Source: DASRDU01 sp035560235
GTDB lineage: Bacteria > Acidobacteriota > Blastocatellia > RBC074
Direction of reading: 5' to 3'
Assembly: GCA_035560235.1 (NCBI GenBank)
Contig: DATMAG010000104.1
Location: forward strand, 1-64,000
DNA: 64,000 nucleotides
The notes under the pieces were generated by a model that worked only from the letters and a program-made list of their open reading frames with translations, ran no database searches and was not told the DNA's origin. Shown piece by piece: positions 9,148 to 18,049 of this stretch (positions are counted from its first letter, which is position 1; each line of letters opens with the position of its first letter). Position numbers and translations under genes: made by a program.

Positions 9148-12100
9148 ATGAGGACAACCGAGAGACTCTCCATCCTCTCTCTGTGCCTGCTGCTACTTGT
9201 TGCCTTCTCGCCCGGCAGATCGTTCGGGCAGGCGGTTTACGGCAGCATCTTCGGGACAGTCACCGACGCCCAGGGCGCAGCCGTCCCCGGCGCAAAGGTG
9301 ACCATCACTGATCTCAGCAAGAACACCGGTACAACCGTCGAAACCAACGCTACTGGCAATTACACGGCGACGCGCCTGATTCCCGGCACCTACCGGGTGA
9401 AGGTTGAGGCGCCGAACTTCAAGACAGCGATTCTTGATAACGTCGTCGTCAACGTGGATACGGCCAGCCCGGCAGACTTCCAGTTGACTGCCGGAGCCGT
9501 GACCGAAGAAGTCACGATCACAGCAGAGGCTCCGCTGCTCAAGACGGATCGAGCTGATGTGGCTACGACGTTTGAATCACGGCAAGTTACCGACCTGCCG
9601 ATTCTCGACCGCAACTTCACCAAGTTCATTCTGCTCACCCCCGGCACACAGCAGCTGCAGTGGCAGCATGCGGCAAGCGAAAACCCGCAGGGTTCAACCC
9701 AGACGATGGTCAATGGCCAGAACTTCAGCGGCACCGGGTATCAGCTTGACGGAACCGAGAACCGTGATCCGATCCTCGGGATCATCGTCATCAACCCGAA
9801 CTTTGAGTCCATCGGTGAAACCAAGATCACCTCACAGAATTACGACGCCGAATTCGGCCAGGCCATCGCAGGCGTGGCTTCGGTTTCGACCCGCTCCGGC
9901 ACCAACAACCTGCACGGCGCGGTCTACCTCTTCCGCCAGAACGATCTGTTCCAGGCGCGCAATCCGTTTTCACAGGCCTCGAAGAATCCGCAGACCAACA
10001 AGTTCATTCCCGACACGCTGCGCAATCAGTTTGGCGGCGCTGTCGGCGGACGCATCATCAGGGACAGACTCTTTTTCTTTGGTGATTACGACGGACTGCG
10101 CAGCAAGACTGGTGGTTCACGTTTGCTGACTGTCCCGACAGCAGCGGCGCGAACCATCACCAACGGGTTCATTGATCTGAGCGGTTATCTTGGGGATGTT
10201 GTCCTTGATAGCAACAAAAACCCAATTCCGGTTCAGACAGTTTCAGGCGCAACGGTCAATCTGCGTCAGAACATGATCTTTGACCCGACATCCTCGGCGG
10301 ATCCGAACAGCAGGCGCGTTTTTGATGGAAACAGAATTCCGTCATCTCGTGTGTCACAGCAGGCTCTCAATGTGCTGAAGCTGATTCCGCTGCCGAATGC
10401 GCCGGGTACTTTTGGTGGAACGACGGACAACTTCGTTGCAGCCGGCATTGAAGGTTTTGACAAGGACAGCTTCGATGTGCGCATTGATTACAAATCAACT
10501 GAAAAGCTGAGTATGTTCGGGCGCTACAGTTTCGCTGACTTTACCCGTAACGGCCCCACGGCATTCGGCCAGGGCGGCGGGCCGGAACTGGTCTCGCTCG
10601 GCGGAACTTCAAAGGTGCGTAATCAGAGCGTGGCCTACGGCTTCGATTACAGTTGGAATCCGACGCTCGTTACTGACTTCCGCTTTGGGTTCTTCCGTTA
10701 CAAAGTCAATGTGCTGCCGTTCGACTTTGGCAAGAACACCGCGACTGACGCAGGCATCAGAGGGCTGAACAATGATTCGTTCAGTTCAGGTCTGCCTGCC
10801 TTTTTCATTGACGGCAATAACAACCGGGGTGGCTCCAGCTTCGGCTCAGGCCTCGGTGTCAACCGCTGCAACTGCCCGCTCGATCAGGACGAGAATCAGT
10901 TCCAGTACGTCAGCAACACGACGAAATTTGTTGGCAATCACACCTTCAAGTTCGGCATTGACGTGCGTCGCGCTTACAACCTGCGCGTGCCGAGCGACAC
11001 GCACCGCGCTGGTGAACTCTCTTTCAACAATAATCGCACCGGACACGGAACTCTGGGACAGGGCCTTGGTCTGGCGACCTTCCTGCTGGGTGATGTGACC
11101 AACTTCGGTCGTTACATCAGCAGCAGCACCGATGCCCGTGAGCGTCAGTGGCGTCATTTCTACTATGGTCAGGATTCCTGGCGCGCCAGCCAGAAGCTGA
11201 CCATCAACTACGGGCTGCGCCTGGATGTCATCAATCCGCAGTCCATCAACGCGCCAGGCAATGCGGGCTTCCTGAGCCTCGAAACCGGACAGATTCGCAC
11301 AGTCGGCTTTGGCACAACCGATCTCAACGGCAATGTGACCAACAGCCTGAACTTTGCGCCGCGTCTGAGCCTGGCTTACAAATTCACTGACAAGCTGGTG
11401 GTGCGCGCCGGTTATGGCCGCAGCTATGACATCGGCGTCTTCGGTTCGGTCTTTGGCCATTCGGTCACGCAGAACCTGCCGGTGCTCGCCTCTCAGCAGG
11501 TCAATAACGGCTCATTCAACCGGGCCTTCAACCTGGCTGACGGGGCTCCGGCCTTCACGCAGTTCTACGGCCTTGACAAGGCTCCGAAGGATCCGACTGC
11601 CAAGGCCAATACGACGCTGCCAAGCAACGGAGTCTTCTTCCTGCCGAACAACGTCTTTTCACGTGTGCTGCCCGATAAAATGCGGCTGCCCACCGTGGAT
11701 GCGTGGAATTTCACTGTGCAGTATCAGTTGACCAACAAGATGTCAATTGAAGCAGCATATGTGGCCAACAAGGGGACGCATGTGTTTGCAGGTGACGGCC
11801 CGGCCTTTGACGCCAACCAGGTACCGATCACGGGCTACACTCCGGGACGCAACGGCAATGACTTCAAGCCGTACTTCCGGAAATTCGGCTGGACGCAGGG
11901 GATTGATTACTTCTGCAACTGCGCCGACAACCACTACAATTCACTCCAGCTCAAAGTTGACAAGCGATTCTCTGACGGGTACTCGATTCTGGCGCATTAC
12001 ACTTACCAGAATCAGGTGCAGGAAGACGGCGGTTACTTCTTCTATGATGCAAGTCTGAATCGCGGCCCGGCCGGCTGGCAGCGTGATCACAACTTCGTGT

Positions 12101-12651
12101 TCTCGCAGGTTTACGAACTGCCGATTGGCAAGGGCAAGAGGTTCGGAGGCAGCATGTCACGCGCGGCTGACCTGCTGGTTGGCGGCTGGCAGGTCAACTC
12201 GAATACCACGATTCAGAGCGGTCTGCCATTCGACAATTGCATTGACACCAGCGGTATATCTGATACTGGAACCTGCCGTCCGGATGTCAAAGGAGAGGTC
12301 AAAACCGGCGTATTCCGTGACAGCAACGGACAGATCAAGTACTTCAAGGATCTGAGCGTCTTCAGCAAGCCGACTACGCCCGGAACCTTTGGTAATCAGA
12401 AGCGCAACGCTCTGCGCGGCCCAGGCTACTGGAGAACGGATGCTTCGCTCTTCAAGAAATTCAAATTGACTGAGCGCAGCGAAGCCGAATTTCGTGTTGA
12501 GGCAGTTAATGTTTTCAATCATGTCAACCTCGGCAACCCGGATACCTTCATCGGCAGCTTTACCGGCAGCGGCGGCATCATCAATTCAACCGCCTACTTC
12601 GGCGCTGATCCGCAACGCAATCTGCAATTCGCGCTCAGAATCAAATTCTGA
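9148..12651 (+). CDS. TonB-dependent receptor, Oar-like, with carboxypeptidase-regulatory domain
   Basis: Outer-membrane protein of 1167 residues. It has a signal peptide ending near SFGQA (about residue 28), then a carboxypeptidase-regulatory-like Ig-fold domain (GTVTDAQGAAVPGAKVTITD), then a plug-like domain (residues about 130-260, with GYQLDGTENRD) and a long beta-barrel rich in alternating aromatic residues. It ends in a C-terminal aromatic-polar strand, NLQFALRIKF. This is the SusC/Oar-like class greatly expanded in Acidobacteriota, thought to import oligosaccharides or other large substrates. No SusD partner is adjacent. An AGGAGG site lies 8 nt upstream of the ATG. Substrate unknown. 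Confidence 0.88.
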   Translation: MRTTERLSILSLCLLLLVAFSPGRSFGQAVYGSIFGTVTDAQGAAVPGAKVTITDLSKNTGTTVETNATGNYTATRLIPGTYRVKVEAPNFKTAILDNVVVNVDTASPADFQLTAGAVTEEVTITAEAPLLKTDRADVATTFESRQVTDLPILDRNFTKFILLTPGTQQLQWQHAASENPQGSTQTMVNGQNFSGTGYQLDGTENRDPILGIIVINPNFESIGETKITSQNYDAEFGQAIAGVASVSTRSGTNNLHGAVYLFRQNDLFQARNPFSQASKNPQTNKFIPDTLRNQFGGAVGGRIIRDRLFFFGDYDGLRSKTGGSRLLTVPTAAARTITNGFIDLSGYLGDVVLDSNKNPIPVQTVSGATVNLRQNMIFDPTSSADPNSRRVFDGNRIPSSRVSQQALNVLKLIPLPNAPGTFGGTTDNFVAAGIEGFDKDSFDVRIDYKSTEKLSMFGRYSFADFTRNGPTAFGQGGGPELVSLGGTSKVRNQSVAYGFDYSWNPTLVTDFRFGFFRYKVNVLPFDFGKNTATDAGIRGLNNDSFSSGLPAFFIDGNNNRGGSSFGSGLGVNRCNCPLDQDENQFQYVSNTTKFVGNHTFKFGIDVRRAYNLRVPSDTHRAGELSFNNNRTGHGTLGQGLGLATFLLGDVTNFGRYISSSTDARERQWRHFYYGQDSWRASQKLTINYGLRLDVINPQSINAPGNAGFLSLETGQIRTVGFGTTDLNGNVTNSLNFAPRLSLAYKFTDKLVVRAGYGRSYDIGVFGSVFGHSVTQNLPVLASQQVNNGSFNRAFNLADGAPAFTQFYGLDKAPKDPTAKANTTLPSNGVFFLPNNVFSRVLPDKMRLPTVDAWNFTVQYQLTNKMSIEAAYVANKGTHVFAGDGPAFDANQVPITGYTPGRNGNDFKPYFRKFGWTQGIDYFCNCADNHYNSLQLKVDKRFSDGYSILAHYTYQNQVQEDGGYFFYDASLNRGPAGWQRDHNFVFSQVYELPIGKGKRFGGSMSRAADLLVGGWQVNSNTTIQSGLPFDNCIDTSGISDTGTCRPDVKGEVKTGVFRDSNGQIKYFKDLSVFSKPTTPGTFGNQKRNALRGPGYWRTDASLFKKFKLTERSEAEFRVEAVNVFNHVNLGNPDTFIGSFTGSGGIINSTAYFGADPQRNLQFALRIKF

Positions 12652-12681
12652 GCCTGTAGTATCAGCAGATGTTCTGAATCA

Positions 12682-12711
12682 GGGGGGAACTTTCCGGGTT
12701 CCCCCTTTTTT
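12682..12711 (+). terminator. Rho-independent terminator after the TonB receptor
   Basis: An 8-bp perfect stem (12683-12690 with 12698-12705), a 7-nt loop and a run of six T (12706-12711), about 30 nt after the receptor stop. Confidence 0.85.
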
Positions 12712-12763
12712 GCTATCCTGCCGACAGCTTGTAATTCAGGAAAAAGCCATAGGGAGGACAGCC

Positions 12764-13213
12764 ATGAATGAACACCAGATCGAACGGTTGATTGAGGGAT
12801 TTGAGGGATTGAGAGCAGTGGTTCTGTCTCTTGACCGCCGACTCGGCACGCTTGAAGAAAAAGTCGAAGCGCGCTTTTACGACACGCGCCCGATGATGGA
12901 AGTGGTCGTGGCGAAACTGGACGGAATCGAAGAGCGGATCGGCGGAATCGAAGAGCGAATGACCCGGCTTGAAGCGCGAATGGGCAAACTTGAAGAGCGG
13001 ATGGACAGACTTGAAGAGCGGATGGACAGACTTGAAGAGCGGATAGACAGGCTCGAAGTCTCATTTGAGCAGTTCCGCGATGAGACTCGCGAGCAGCTTG
13101 CCCATATCAGCCATCAGATGGAAATCCTGACTCTTGATGTGATGGAGGTCAGAGCGAAACAGCGCAGTCTGGACAAGCGCGTGACGTCTCTCGAGAACCC
13201 TCCTGTCAGTTAA
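12764..13213 (+). CDS. Coiled-coil protein of tandem heptads
   Basis: 149 residues from the ATG at 12764, which has GGGAGG 6 nt upstream. The open frame extends further upstream but runs through the terminator and is not real there. Almost the whole protein is predicted coiled coil with strict heptads of the type LEERMDR. There is no signal peptide. It is probably a soluble oligomeric rod or adaptor; specific function unknown. The next gene starts 6 nt after the stop, so the two are probably co-transcribed. Confidence 0.75.
   Translation: MNEHQIERLIEGFEGLRAVVLSLDRRLGTLEEKVEARFYDTRPMMEVVVAKLDGIEERIGGIEERMTRLEARMGKLEERMDRLEERMDRLEERIDRLEVSFEQFRDETREQLAHISHQMEILTLDVMEVRAKQRSLDKRVTSLENPPVS
12929..13054 (+). 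repeat. 21-bp tandem coding repeat, six units
   Basis: Six consecutive 21-nt units starting with GAAGAGCGG or close variants encode the heptads. The fourth and fifth units are identical, which suggests recent unit duplication. Confidence 0.75.
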
Positions 13214-13219
13214 TGCACC

Positions 13220-14275
13220 ATGAGTGACCGTTATCAGTTCCCGACTCTGCCCCTCGGACGATTGCCTTACCTGAAGCTGATCATAATCATCCTCAGTCTG
13301 GGCTTGTCCACTCCGGCGCTGGCGCAGGCTGACGCAGTTGCCGCTGCTCTGGCTCAAGCGCGCTCACTCATCAGCCAGGGACAGGCCGCTGCAGCGATCA
13401 CAAAGCTTCAGCCTCTGCCACAGGGCGATGAGCGCGTGGCGCAACTGCTCGGCGCGGCGTTTTATATGACGGGCGATCACGTGCGCGCCGTTCAGACGCT
13501 CACGACTGTGATTGACAAGCTGCCGAAGGATTCGCCGTCGTGGCGCGAAACGGTGCAGATGCTCGGCCTCTCGCATTACATTCTCGGTCATCTCGCCGAA
13601 GCCGTGCCGCTGCTTGAACAGACGCGCGCGTGGCTGCCGAACAACATCGAACTGACTTATGCGCTCGGCATGGCTTCAATTCAGACGCGACAGCCTGAGA
13701 AGGCCCGCGAAGCCTTTGCGCGCATGTTTGGCGTCGCCGCTGATTCACCCGCCGCGCACCTGCTCACGGCGCAGATGATGATTCGCGTCGAGTTTGAGGA
13801 GTACGCCGAAACAGAATTGAAGAAGGCGCTCGACAAGGACGCGAGGCTGCCGCAGGCCAGTTACCTGCTCGGTCAGATTGCGATTTACAAAGGGCGGCTC
13901 GATGACGGAATTGCGCTGATGCAGAAGGAACTCGCCGTCAATCCGGGCAATGCGAATGCGTACTACAAACTCGGTGACGCTTACACGCGGCAGCTCAGGT
14001 GGGATGAAGCCATCGTGCCGCTGCAGAAATCGGTCTGGCTCAATCCGTTTTACAGCGGGCCGTACATTCTGCTTGGCAAGTGCTATCTGAAAAAGAAACA
14101 ACTGCCGACGGCTGAAGGCATGCTGCGCCGCGCCATTCAGTACGACCCGAACAACAAATCAGCGCATTACATGCTCGGTCAGACTTATCAGCAGATGGGC
14201 CGCAGCGAAGACGCCCGCCGCGAATTTGCCATTGCCGAGAAACTCCAGGGCAGCAGTGATCAGCCGGAAAAATAG
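13220..14275 (+). CDS. Exported TPR protein
   Basis: 351 residues. A hydrophobic segment at residues 18-35 ending in TPALAQA is a likely signal peptide. From about residue 45 to the end the protein consists of tetratricopeptide repeats, most clearly AYYKLGDAYTRQLRWDEAIVPLQKS and SAHYMLGQTYQQMGRSEDAR. It probably acts as a periplasmic scaffold. It starts 6 nt after the coiled-coil gene; no further functional clue. Confidence 0.8.
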   Translation: MSDRYQFPTLPLGRLPYLKLIIIILSLGLSTPALAQADAVAAALAQARSLISQGQAAAAITKLQPLPQGDERVAQLLGAAFYMTGDHVRAVQTLTTVIDKLPKDSPSWRETVQMLGLSHYILGHLAEAVPLLEQTRAWLPNNIELTYALGMASIQTRQPEKAREAFARMFGVAADSPAAHLLTAQMMIRVEFEEYAETELKKALDKDARLPQASYLLGQIAIYKGRLDDGIALMQKELAVNPGNANAYYKLGDAYTRQLRWDEAIVPLQKSVWLNPFYSGPYILLGKCYLKKKQLPTAEGMLRRAIQYDPNNKSAHYMLGQTYQQMGRSEDARREFAIAEKLQGSSDQPEK

Positions 14276-14307
14276 TCTCTCCACAAAGGCGCGAACAGAC
14301 GCGCAGT

Positions 14308-15000
14308 TCACTTCACCATGCCGAGCCGCTTCAGTTCGGCGCGCAGTTCTTCATTGGTCGGGCGATGATATTTTTCGGGATCAAGGAAGCGATGCGCCAC
14401 GACGCCCTCCCGGTTGATGATGTAAACGACCGGATACGGAATGCCGGGCTTGAATGAGACTTCAGCCGGATTGAAGATGCCGTAACGGTCAACGACCTGA
14501 TGGTCCACGTCCTGCAGGAGCGGGAAATCAAGTTTGCCGGGATGGTTGTAAATCTGATAAGTCATATCCCGCGAATCCTCGTGCGTGTCCATGCTGACGG
14601 CCAGAATCTGAATCTGTTTCTTCTCTTCCTCACTGAGCAGTGATTTCAGCTTCCCGAGCTGTTCCTGGCAGCCCCCTCAGAAATGGCCCCGGTAAAAAAC
14701 CAGAATGACATTCTTCTTGCCCTTGTAATCAGAGAGGCGAACGGTGTGGCCGTTGATGTCTTCAAGCGCGAAATCAGGCGCGACGCTGCCTTCCTTTACT
14801 CTTTCCAGATCGGTCACGCGCGGATCAACCGAAGGCGACGGCGCAGCCGACTGAGTCGTCAGCGGCGCAGTCAGCGCTTCACTCGACGCAGGTCTGTCCT
14901 GATTCTGACAGGCTGAATAAAGGAGAACTCCGACGGTCAGCAGCAGAGCGAAAAGCGGTGTCCGAATGGACTGATGCAGTGAATGATGGTAACGGGGCAT
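14308..15000 (-). CDS. Selenocysteine-containing peroxiredoxin-like lipoprotein
   Basis: One gene of 230 codons interrupted by a single in-frame TGA (14679-14677, codon 108). The upstream part ends with ...KKNVILVFYRGHF and the downstream part continues without a break as GGCQEQLGKLKSLL...ILAVSMDTHEDSRDM and then a normal redoxin C-terminus (PYPVVYIINREGVVAHRFLD). The TGA falls exactly at the first Cys of the FYRGxWCxxC motif of AhpC/TSA-type peroxiredoxins, giving UGGC. The N-terminus has a hydrophobic segment ending LLYSAC, a possible lipobox, so the enzyme would act outside the cytoplasm. It probably reduces peroxides using thioredoxin-like donors. An AGGAAG site precedes the ATG. Ordinary annotation would split it into a 107-residue and a 94-residue product. 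SelB in the same window supports Sec insertion. Confidence 0.88.
14633..14680 (-). promoter_or_regulatory. Candidate bacterial SECIS element
   Basis: On the minus strand, 15 nt after the UGA, a hairpin of CAGCT, loop CGGGA and AGCTG (14661-14647) forms. This is the distance seen for the apical stem of the E. coli fdhF SECIS. An outer pairing CUGAG (14680-14676, containing the UGA) with CUCAG (14637-14633) could close the structure. The fold was judged by eye and no energy was calculated. Confidence 0.6.
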
Positions 15001-15021
15001 GGTTCTTCCTGAATCCGATGG

Positions 15022-16020
15022 TTAACGTCTGATGACCTGCACACCCTCGCGCGCGATGCGGTACGGAATGATCTGCCCGCCTGCGGCACTGAGCGCCGCT
15101 TCAACTTCAGGCTTGCGGCCTGACGCGCAGTAAAAGGCCACACAGCCGCCGCCGCCTGCGCCGCAGACCCTGGCGGCTTCAGCGCCGTGCCGTCTGGCGA
15201 TTTCGATCAGTTCATCAATGAACGGCGTGGTGATACCGGGGACCAGTTCGCGGCGGTTCGCCCATTCTTCGGCAAAGATCGCGCCGATCTGATCGAAGGC
15301 TCTCGCGGCCAGAGCTTTTTCAAGGCTGACGGCGGTGGCGCAGATGCGTTCGAACTTTTCAAAGATGCCGGGCGCGCGGTCAATGTGCGCCTTGAACATC
15401 TCCCAGTTGTTGATGCCTGAATTGCGCGGCGCGCCGGTGAAACAGAGCGCGACGCGGCTTTCGAGTTCATCAAGGTCAGTGCTGATCTCCTCGCGGATCA
15501 CGCCTTCGACGCGCAGCCTGACGTTCGAGACGCCGCCGTACACTGCCGGAAAATAGTCCTGATAACCGGCCGGCACCTTCAGCACCTGCGTCTCGACGTT
15601 CGCCGCAATGAAGGGCAGTTGTTCGCGGGCGAAGCGATTGCCGGTCAGATCGTTCAGCGCCGCGCACAGCGCGATGTTGAGCGCCGATGAGCCGGCCAGC
15701 CCCGCGCCCGCCGGAGCCATGCAGTCAGTCGTGACATTGAGTCCTGTTTCCGGCCTGAAGAACCAGATCAGCTTTGAGACGAGCGCGAGTTCATCATCGC
15801 CGCGCAACTCATCGAGCGCGTCAAGTTCGACGCGCACGCCGCGATCTCTGGATTCGAGCACAAAACGCCGGTCGGCGCGCGTTTCAATCCGGCAGCGCGC
15901 GTACTGATCAATCGCGAAATTGACCGTCTGCGCCTGTTCGTGAAAAAGATAGAGCGGCCAGATGTCCACTGTGCCTCCGGCCAGATCAATGCGTGTGGCA
16001 GCCTGCGCTTCGATAATCAT
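15022..16020 (-). CDS. GHMP-family sugar kinase
   Basis: 332 residues. GHMP kinase hallmarks are present: an N-terminal strand with RIDLAGGTVDIWP, an ATP-binding loop PAGAGLAGSSALNIALCAAL at about residues 102-121, and a C-terminal GAGGGGCVAFY motif. The closest families are D-glycero-D-manno-heptose 7-phosphate kinase and galactokinase-like enzymes. It probably phosphorylates a sugar destined for a nucleotide sugar; the substrate is not determined. It lies directly upstream of the selenoprotein gene on the same strand with about 20 nt between, so co-transcription is possible. Confidence 0.82.
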   Translation of the reverse strand: MIIEAQAATRIDLAGGTVDIWPLYLFHEQAQTVNFAIDQYARCRIETRADRRFVLESRDRGVRVELDALDELRGDDELALVSKLIWFFRPETGLNVTTDCMAPAGAGLAGSSALNIALCAALNDLTGNRFAREQLPFIAANVETQVLKVPAGYQDYFPAVYGGVSNVRLRVEGVIREEISTDLDELESRVALCFTGAPRNSGINNWEMFKAHIDRAPGIFEKFERICATAVSLEKALAARAFDQIGAIFAEEWANRRELVPGITTPFIDELIEIARRHGAEAARVCGAGGGGCVAFYCASGRKPEVEAALSAAGGQIIPYRIAREGVQVIRR

Positions 16021-16068
16021 AAATAATGAAGAGTGTGAGACGGCAGATTTGAGAGCTGAGATTTCAGC

Positions 16069-16719
16069 TCAGTCTCCGTGCAGATTTTTCTCAAGCTGTT
16101 CGAGTTTCTCAAAGGTGCGCTCGAAGGGTTTGTTGAGCGGTTCCATTTCAGGCACTTTCGGCGCGATCAGATAACTTTCGACCAGGTAGAGCAGCAGCGC
16201 GACAATCACAGCAATCAGCAACGCAATCAGCAGCACCATCCCGACCTGCCTGACGCGCGGGATGAGAATACCGATTGCTCCGCTGAAGAAATACCCCGCG
16301 CCTGCAAAAATCAGCGACCAGAGCGCGCAGCTCAGAATCGTCAGCGGCGCAAAGCGGCGGAACTTCATCGGCGCAAAACCATAAAAGACCGCGCTCGCCG
16401 TGCGCAGTCCGTAAATATATTTGACGAGGAAGACTGAAAAGATTCCGAACCGGTGGCAGAGCTGTTCGAGGCGGGGCTGTGCGCGCTGATAAAAACGGCT
16501 GCTGCGAATCTGCTGTTTCCCGGTATGCCCGATCAGATAGCTGATTAAATCGCCCACGCAGCCGCCGAGCGTGCCGGTCATCAGGGCTTCACCGAATGAG
16601 AACAGACCGTAATGCGCCAGCACTCCGGCAAAGAGCAGTGTCAGATCGCCCTCGATCATCACGCCGAAGAAGACCGCCCACAGTCCGTATTGTCTGATCA
16701 ATCCTTCAATTCCAGTCAT
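16069..16719 (-). CDS. DedA-family membrane protein
   Basis: 216 residues with the DedA/SNARE-associated (VTT) pattern: a hydrophobic N-terminus, [37 protein letters not shown] and several further transmembrane segments. DedA proteins are implicated in undecaprenyl-phosphate and phospholipid translocation and in membrane homeostasis. The cytoplasmic C-terminus ([20 protein letters not shown]) is charged and helical. It is followed by the GHMP kinase on the same strand. Confidence 0.85.
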   Translation of the reverse strand: MTGIEGLIRQYGLWAVFFGVMIEGDLTLLFAGVLAHYGLFSFGEALMTGTLGGCVGDLISYLIGHTGKQQIRSSRFYQRAQPRLEQLCHRFGIFSVFLVKYIYGLRTASAVFYGFAPMKFRRFAPLTILSCALWSLIFAGAGYFFSGAIGILIPRVRQVGMVLLIALLIAVIVALLLYLVESYLIAPKVPEMEPLNKPFERTFEKLEQLEKNLHGD

Positions 16720-17021
16720 GCGTGATGAACACTTACTGACCGCTCTGGTGAAAGGCCTGGCGCGTTTGATTTTATCTGCCGCTCACAGGCACTGAGCTGG
16801 CAGCAGGAAGTCTGGCGGCCTCGCGCTGAAACGGGTCTAAAGATAACTGACTCGCTGCTGCCTGGCAAGGCAGGCGACAGGTGCCTGCGCCCGCTGAAAC
16901 CGGTGCCCGGCTCCGGCCTCCGGTCTTCAGATCACGCCGCCGGAGGCTGAAATTGACAGCACTCAGGCCCCTTGTTATAGTCGCCGCAGGTTGAAACAGC
17001 CGGATTACAGAGAGCATTGAT
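16720..17021. other. Divergent intergenic region upstream of dedA-like and ROK genes
   Basis: 302 nt without a gene. It contains short GC-rich inverted repeats around 16855-16895 (GCCTGGCAAGGCAGGC) and the strong ROK promoter described separately. Confidence 0.5.
16953..16981 (+). promoter_or_regulatory. Sigma-70 promoter for the ROK gene
   Basis: TTGACA (16953-16958), a 17-nt spacer and TATAGT (16976-16981), about 40 nt before the start codon. Near-consensus. Confidence 0.7.
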
Positions 17022-18047
17022 ATGACACACGAAGCCCCAGGTACCTCAAATCTCCCCGCTGGTGCTGCGCCTGATTCCGTGCTGCTTGGCGTTTATCTCA
17101 GCAGCCGCGTCATTCGCATCGGCACCGTCAGCCACGAAGGGCGCATTCTGTCGCTGCGCCGCGAACAGTATCTCAATCAGTCAGGTCAGCCGGTCGAAGG
17201 CAATGCGCTGGCCGAACAACTGCACTCGCTCGTCAGCGCGGAATTCTCCGAGCAGTCAGAGAAAGCCCCGGTCGCCGCCATCGGCGTCGGGCTGCCCGGA
17301 CTCGTCAATCAGCACACGCATCGGATGGTCACGGTCACCAATGCGCCCAGCCTGGGCGACGTTGAACTGTTTCGTGAATTCGAGCGTGAGTTCAGAGTGC
17401 CGATTGCCTTTGAAAACAATGCCAATGCTTCGGCCTGGGCCGAGATGATCTGCGGCATTGCCAAAGGCGTCAGCGACTGGCTCTATCTGAGCATCGGCAC
17501 GGGCATCGGTGCAGGGCTTGTGCTCGACGGCAAACTGCGACGAGGCACGTCAGGTTATGCCGGTGAGGTCGGCCACATCAACATTGATCCCGACGGCGAT
17601 CAGTGCGCCTGCGGCAGTTTCGGATGCCTCGAAACCAAAACCTCGGTGCCGAACATCGTGCGGCGCACCCGCACGCGGCTCCGGCGCGACGCGACCTCAT
17701 CGCTCTCACGTTTCGGAGAAGAAAATCTGACCTATGAGGACATCATCGAAGCCGCGCAGGCAGGCGACGATCTGGCTCGTCTGATGATGTCGCGCACCGG
17801 CCATTTCATCGGCATGGCAGTGGCCGATATGATCAATGTCCTCAACCTTTCGATGGTGGTGATTGGCGGCGCACCGGGAGCGCGCCAGTTTCTCATTCCG
17901 GGCATCATCGAAGAAGCCCGTCGCCGCGCCTTTGCCCCGGCCTTCGCAGACTGTCAGATCGTCGCCGGTCAGCTTGGCGAAGAGGCAGGCGTCATCGGCG
18001 CAGCGCTGCTTGCGGGCAAGGCCATTATGCGCGCTTCGGCCCCCTGA
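17022..18047 (+). CDS. ROK-family protein, probably catalytically inactive
   Basis: 341 residues. The ROK signature is clear: GVGLPGLVNQHTHRMVTVTN, YLSIGTGIGAGLVLDG, and the zinc motif GHINIDPDGDQCACGSFGC. Two catalytic elements are altered. The N-terminal phosphate motif DxGGT is replaced by GVYLSSRVIRIGTV, and the catalytic-base motif ENDAN reads ENNAN (AAT codon at about residue 129), so Asp is Asn. There is no N-terminal helix-turn-helix. It may be a sugar-binding sensor and not a glucokinase. A residual or different kinase activity cannot be excluded from sequence. Confidence 0.82.
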   Translation: MTHEAPGTSNLPAGAAPDSVLLGVYLSSRVIRIGTVSHEGRILSLRREQYLNQSGQPVEGNALAEQLHSLVSAEFSEQSEKAPVAAIGVGLPGLVNQHTHRMVTVTNAPSLGDVELFREFEREFRVPIAFENNANASAWAEMICGIAKGVSDWLYLSIGTGIGAGLVLDGKLRRGTSGYAGEVGHINIDPDGDQCACGSFGCLETKTSVPNIVRRTRTRLRRDATSSLSRFGEENLTYEDIIEAAQAGDDLARLMMSRTGHFIGMAVADMINVLNLSMVVIGGAPGARQFLIPGIIEEARRRAFAPAFADCQIVAGQLGEEAGVIGAALLAGKAIMRASAP

Positions 18048-18049
18048 GT

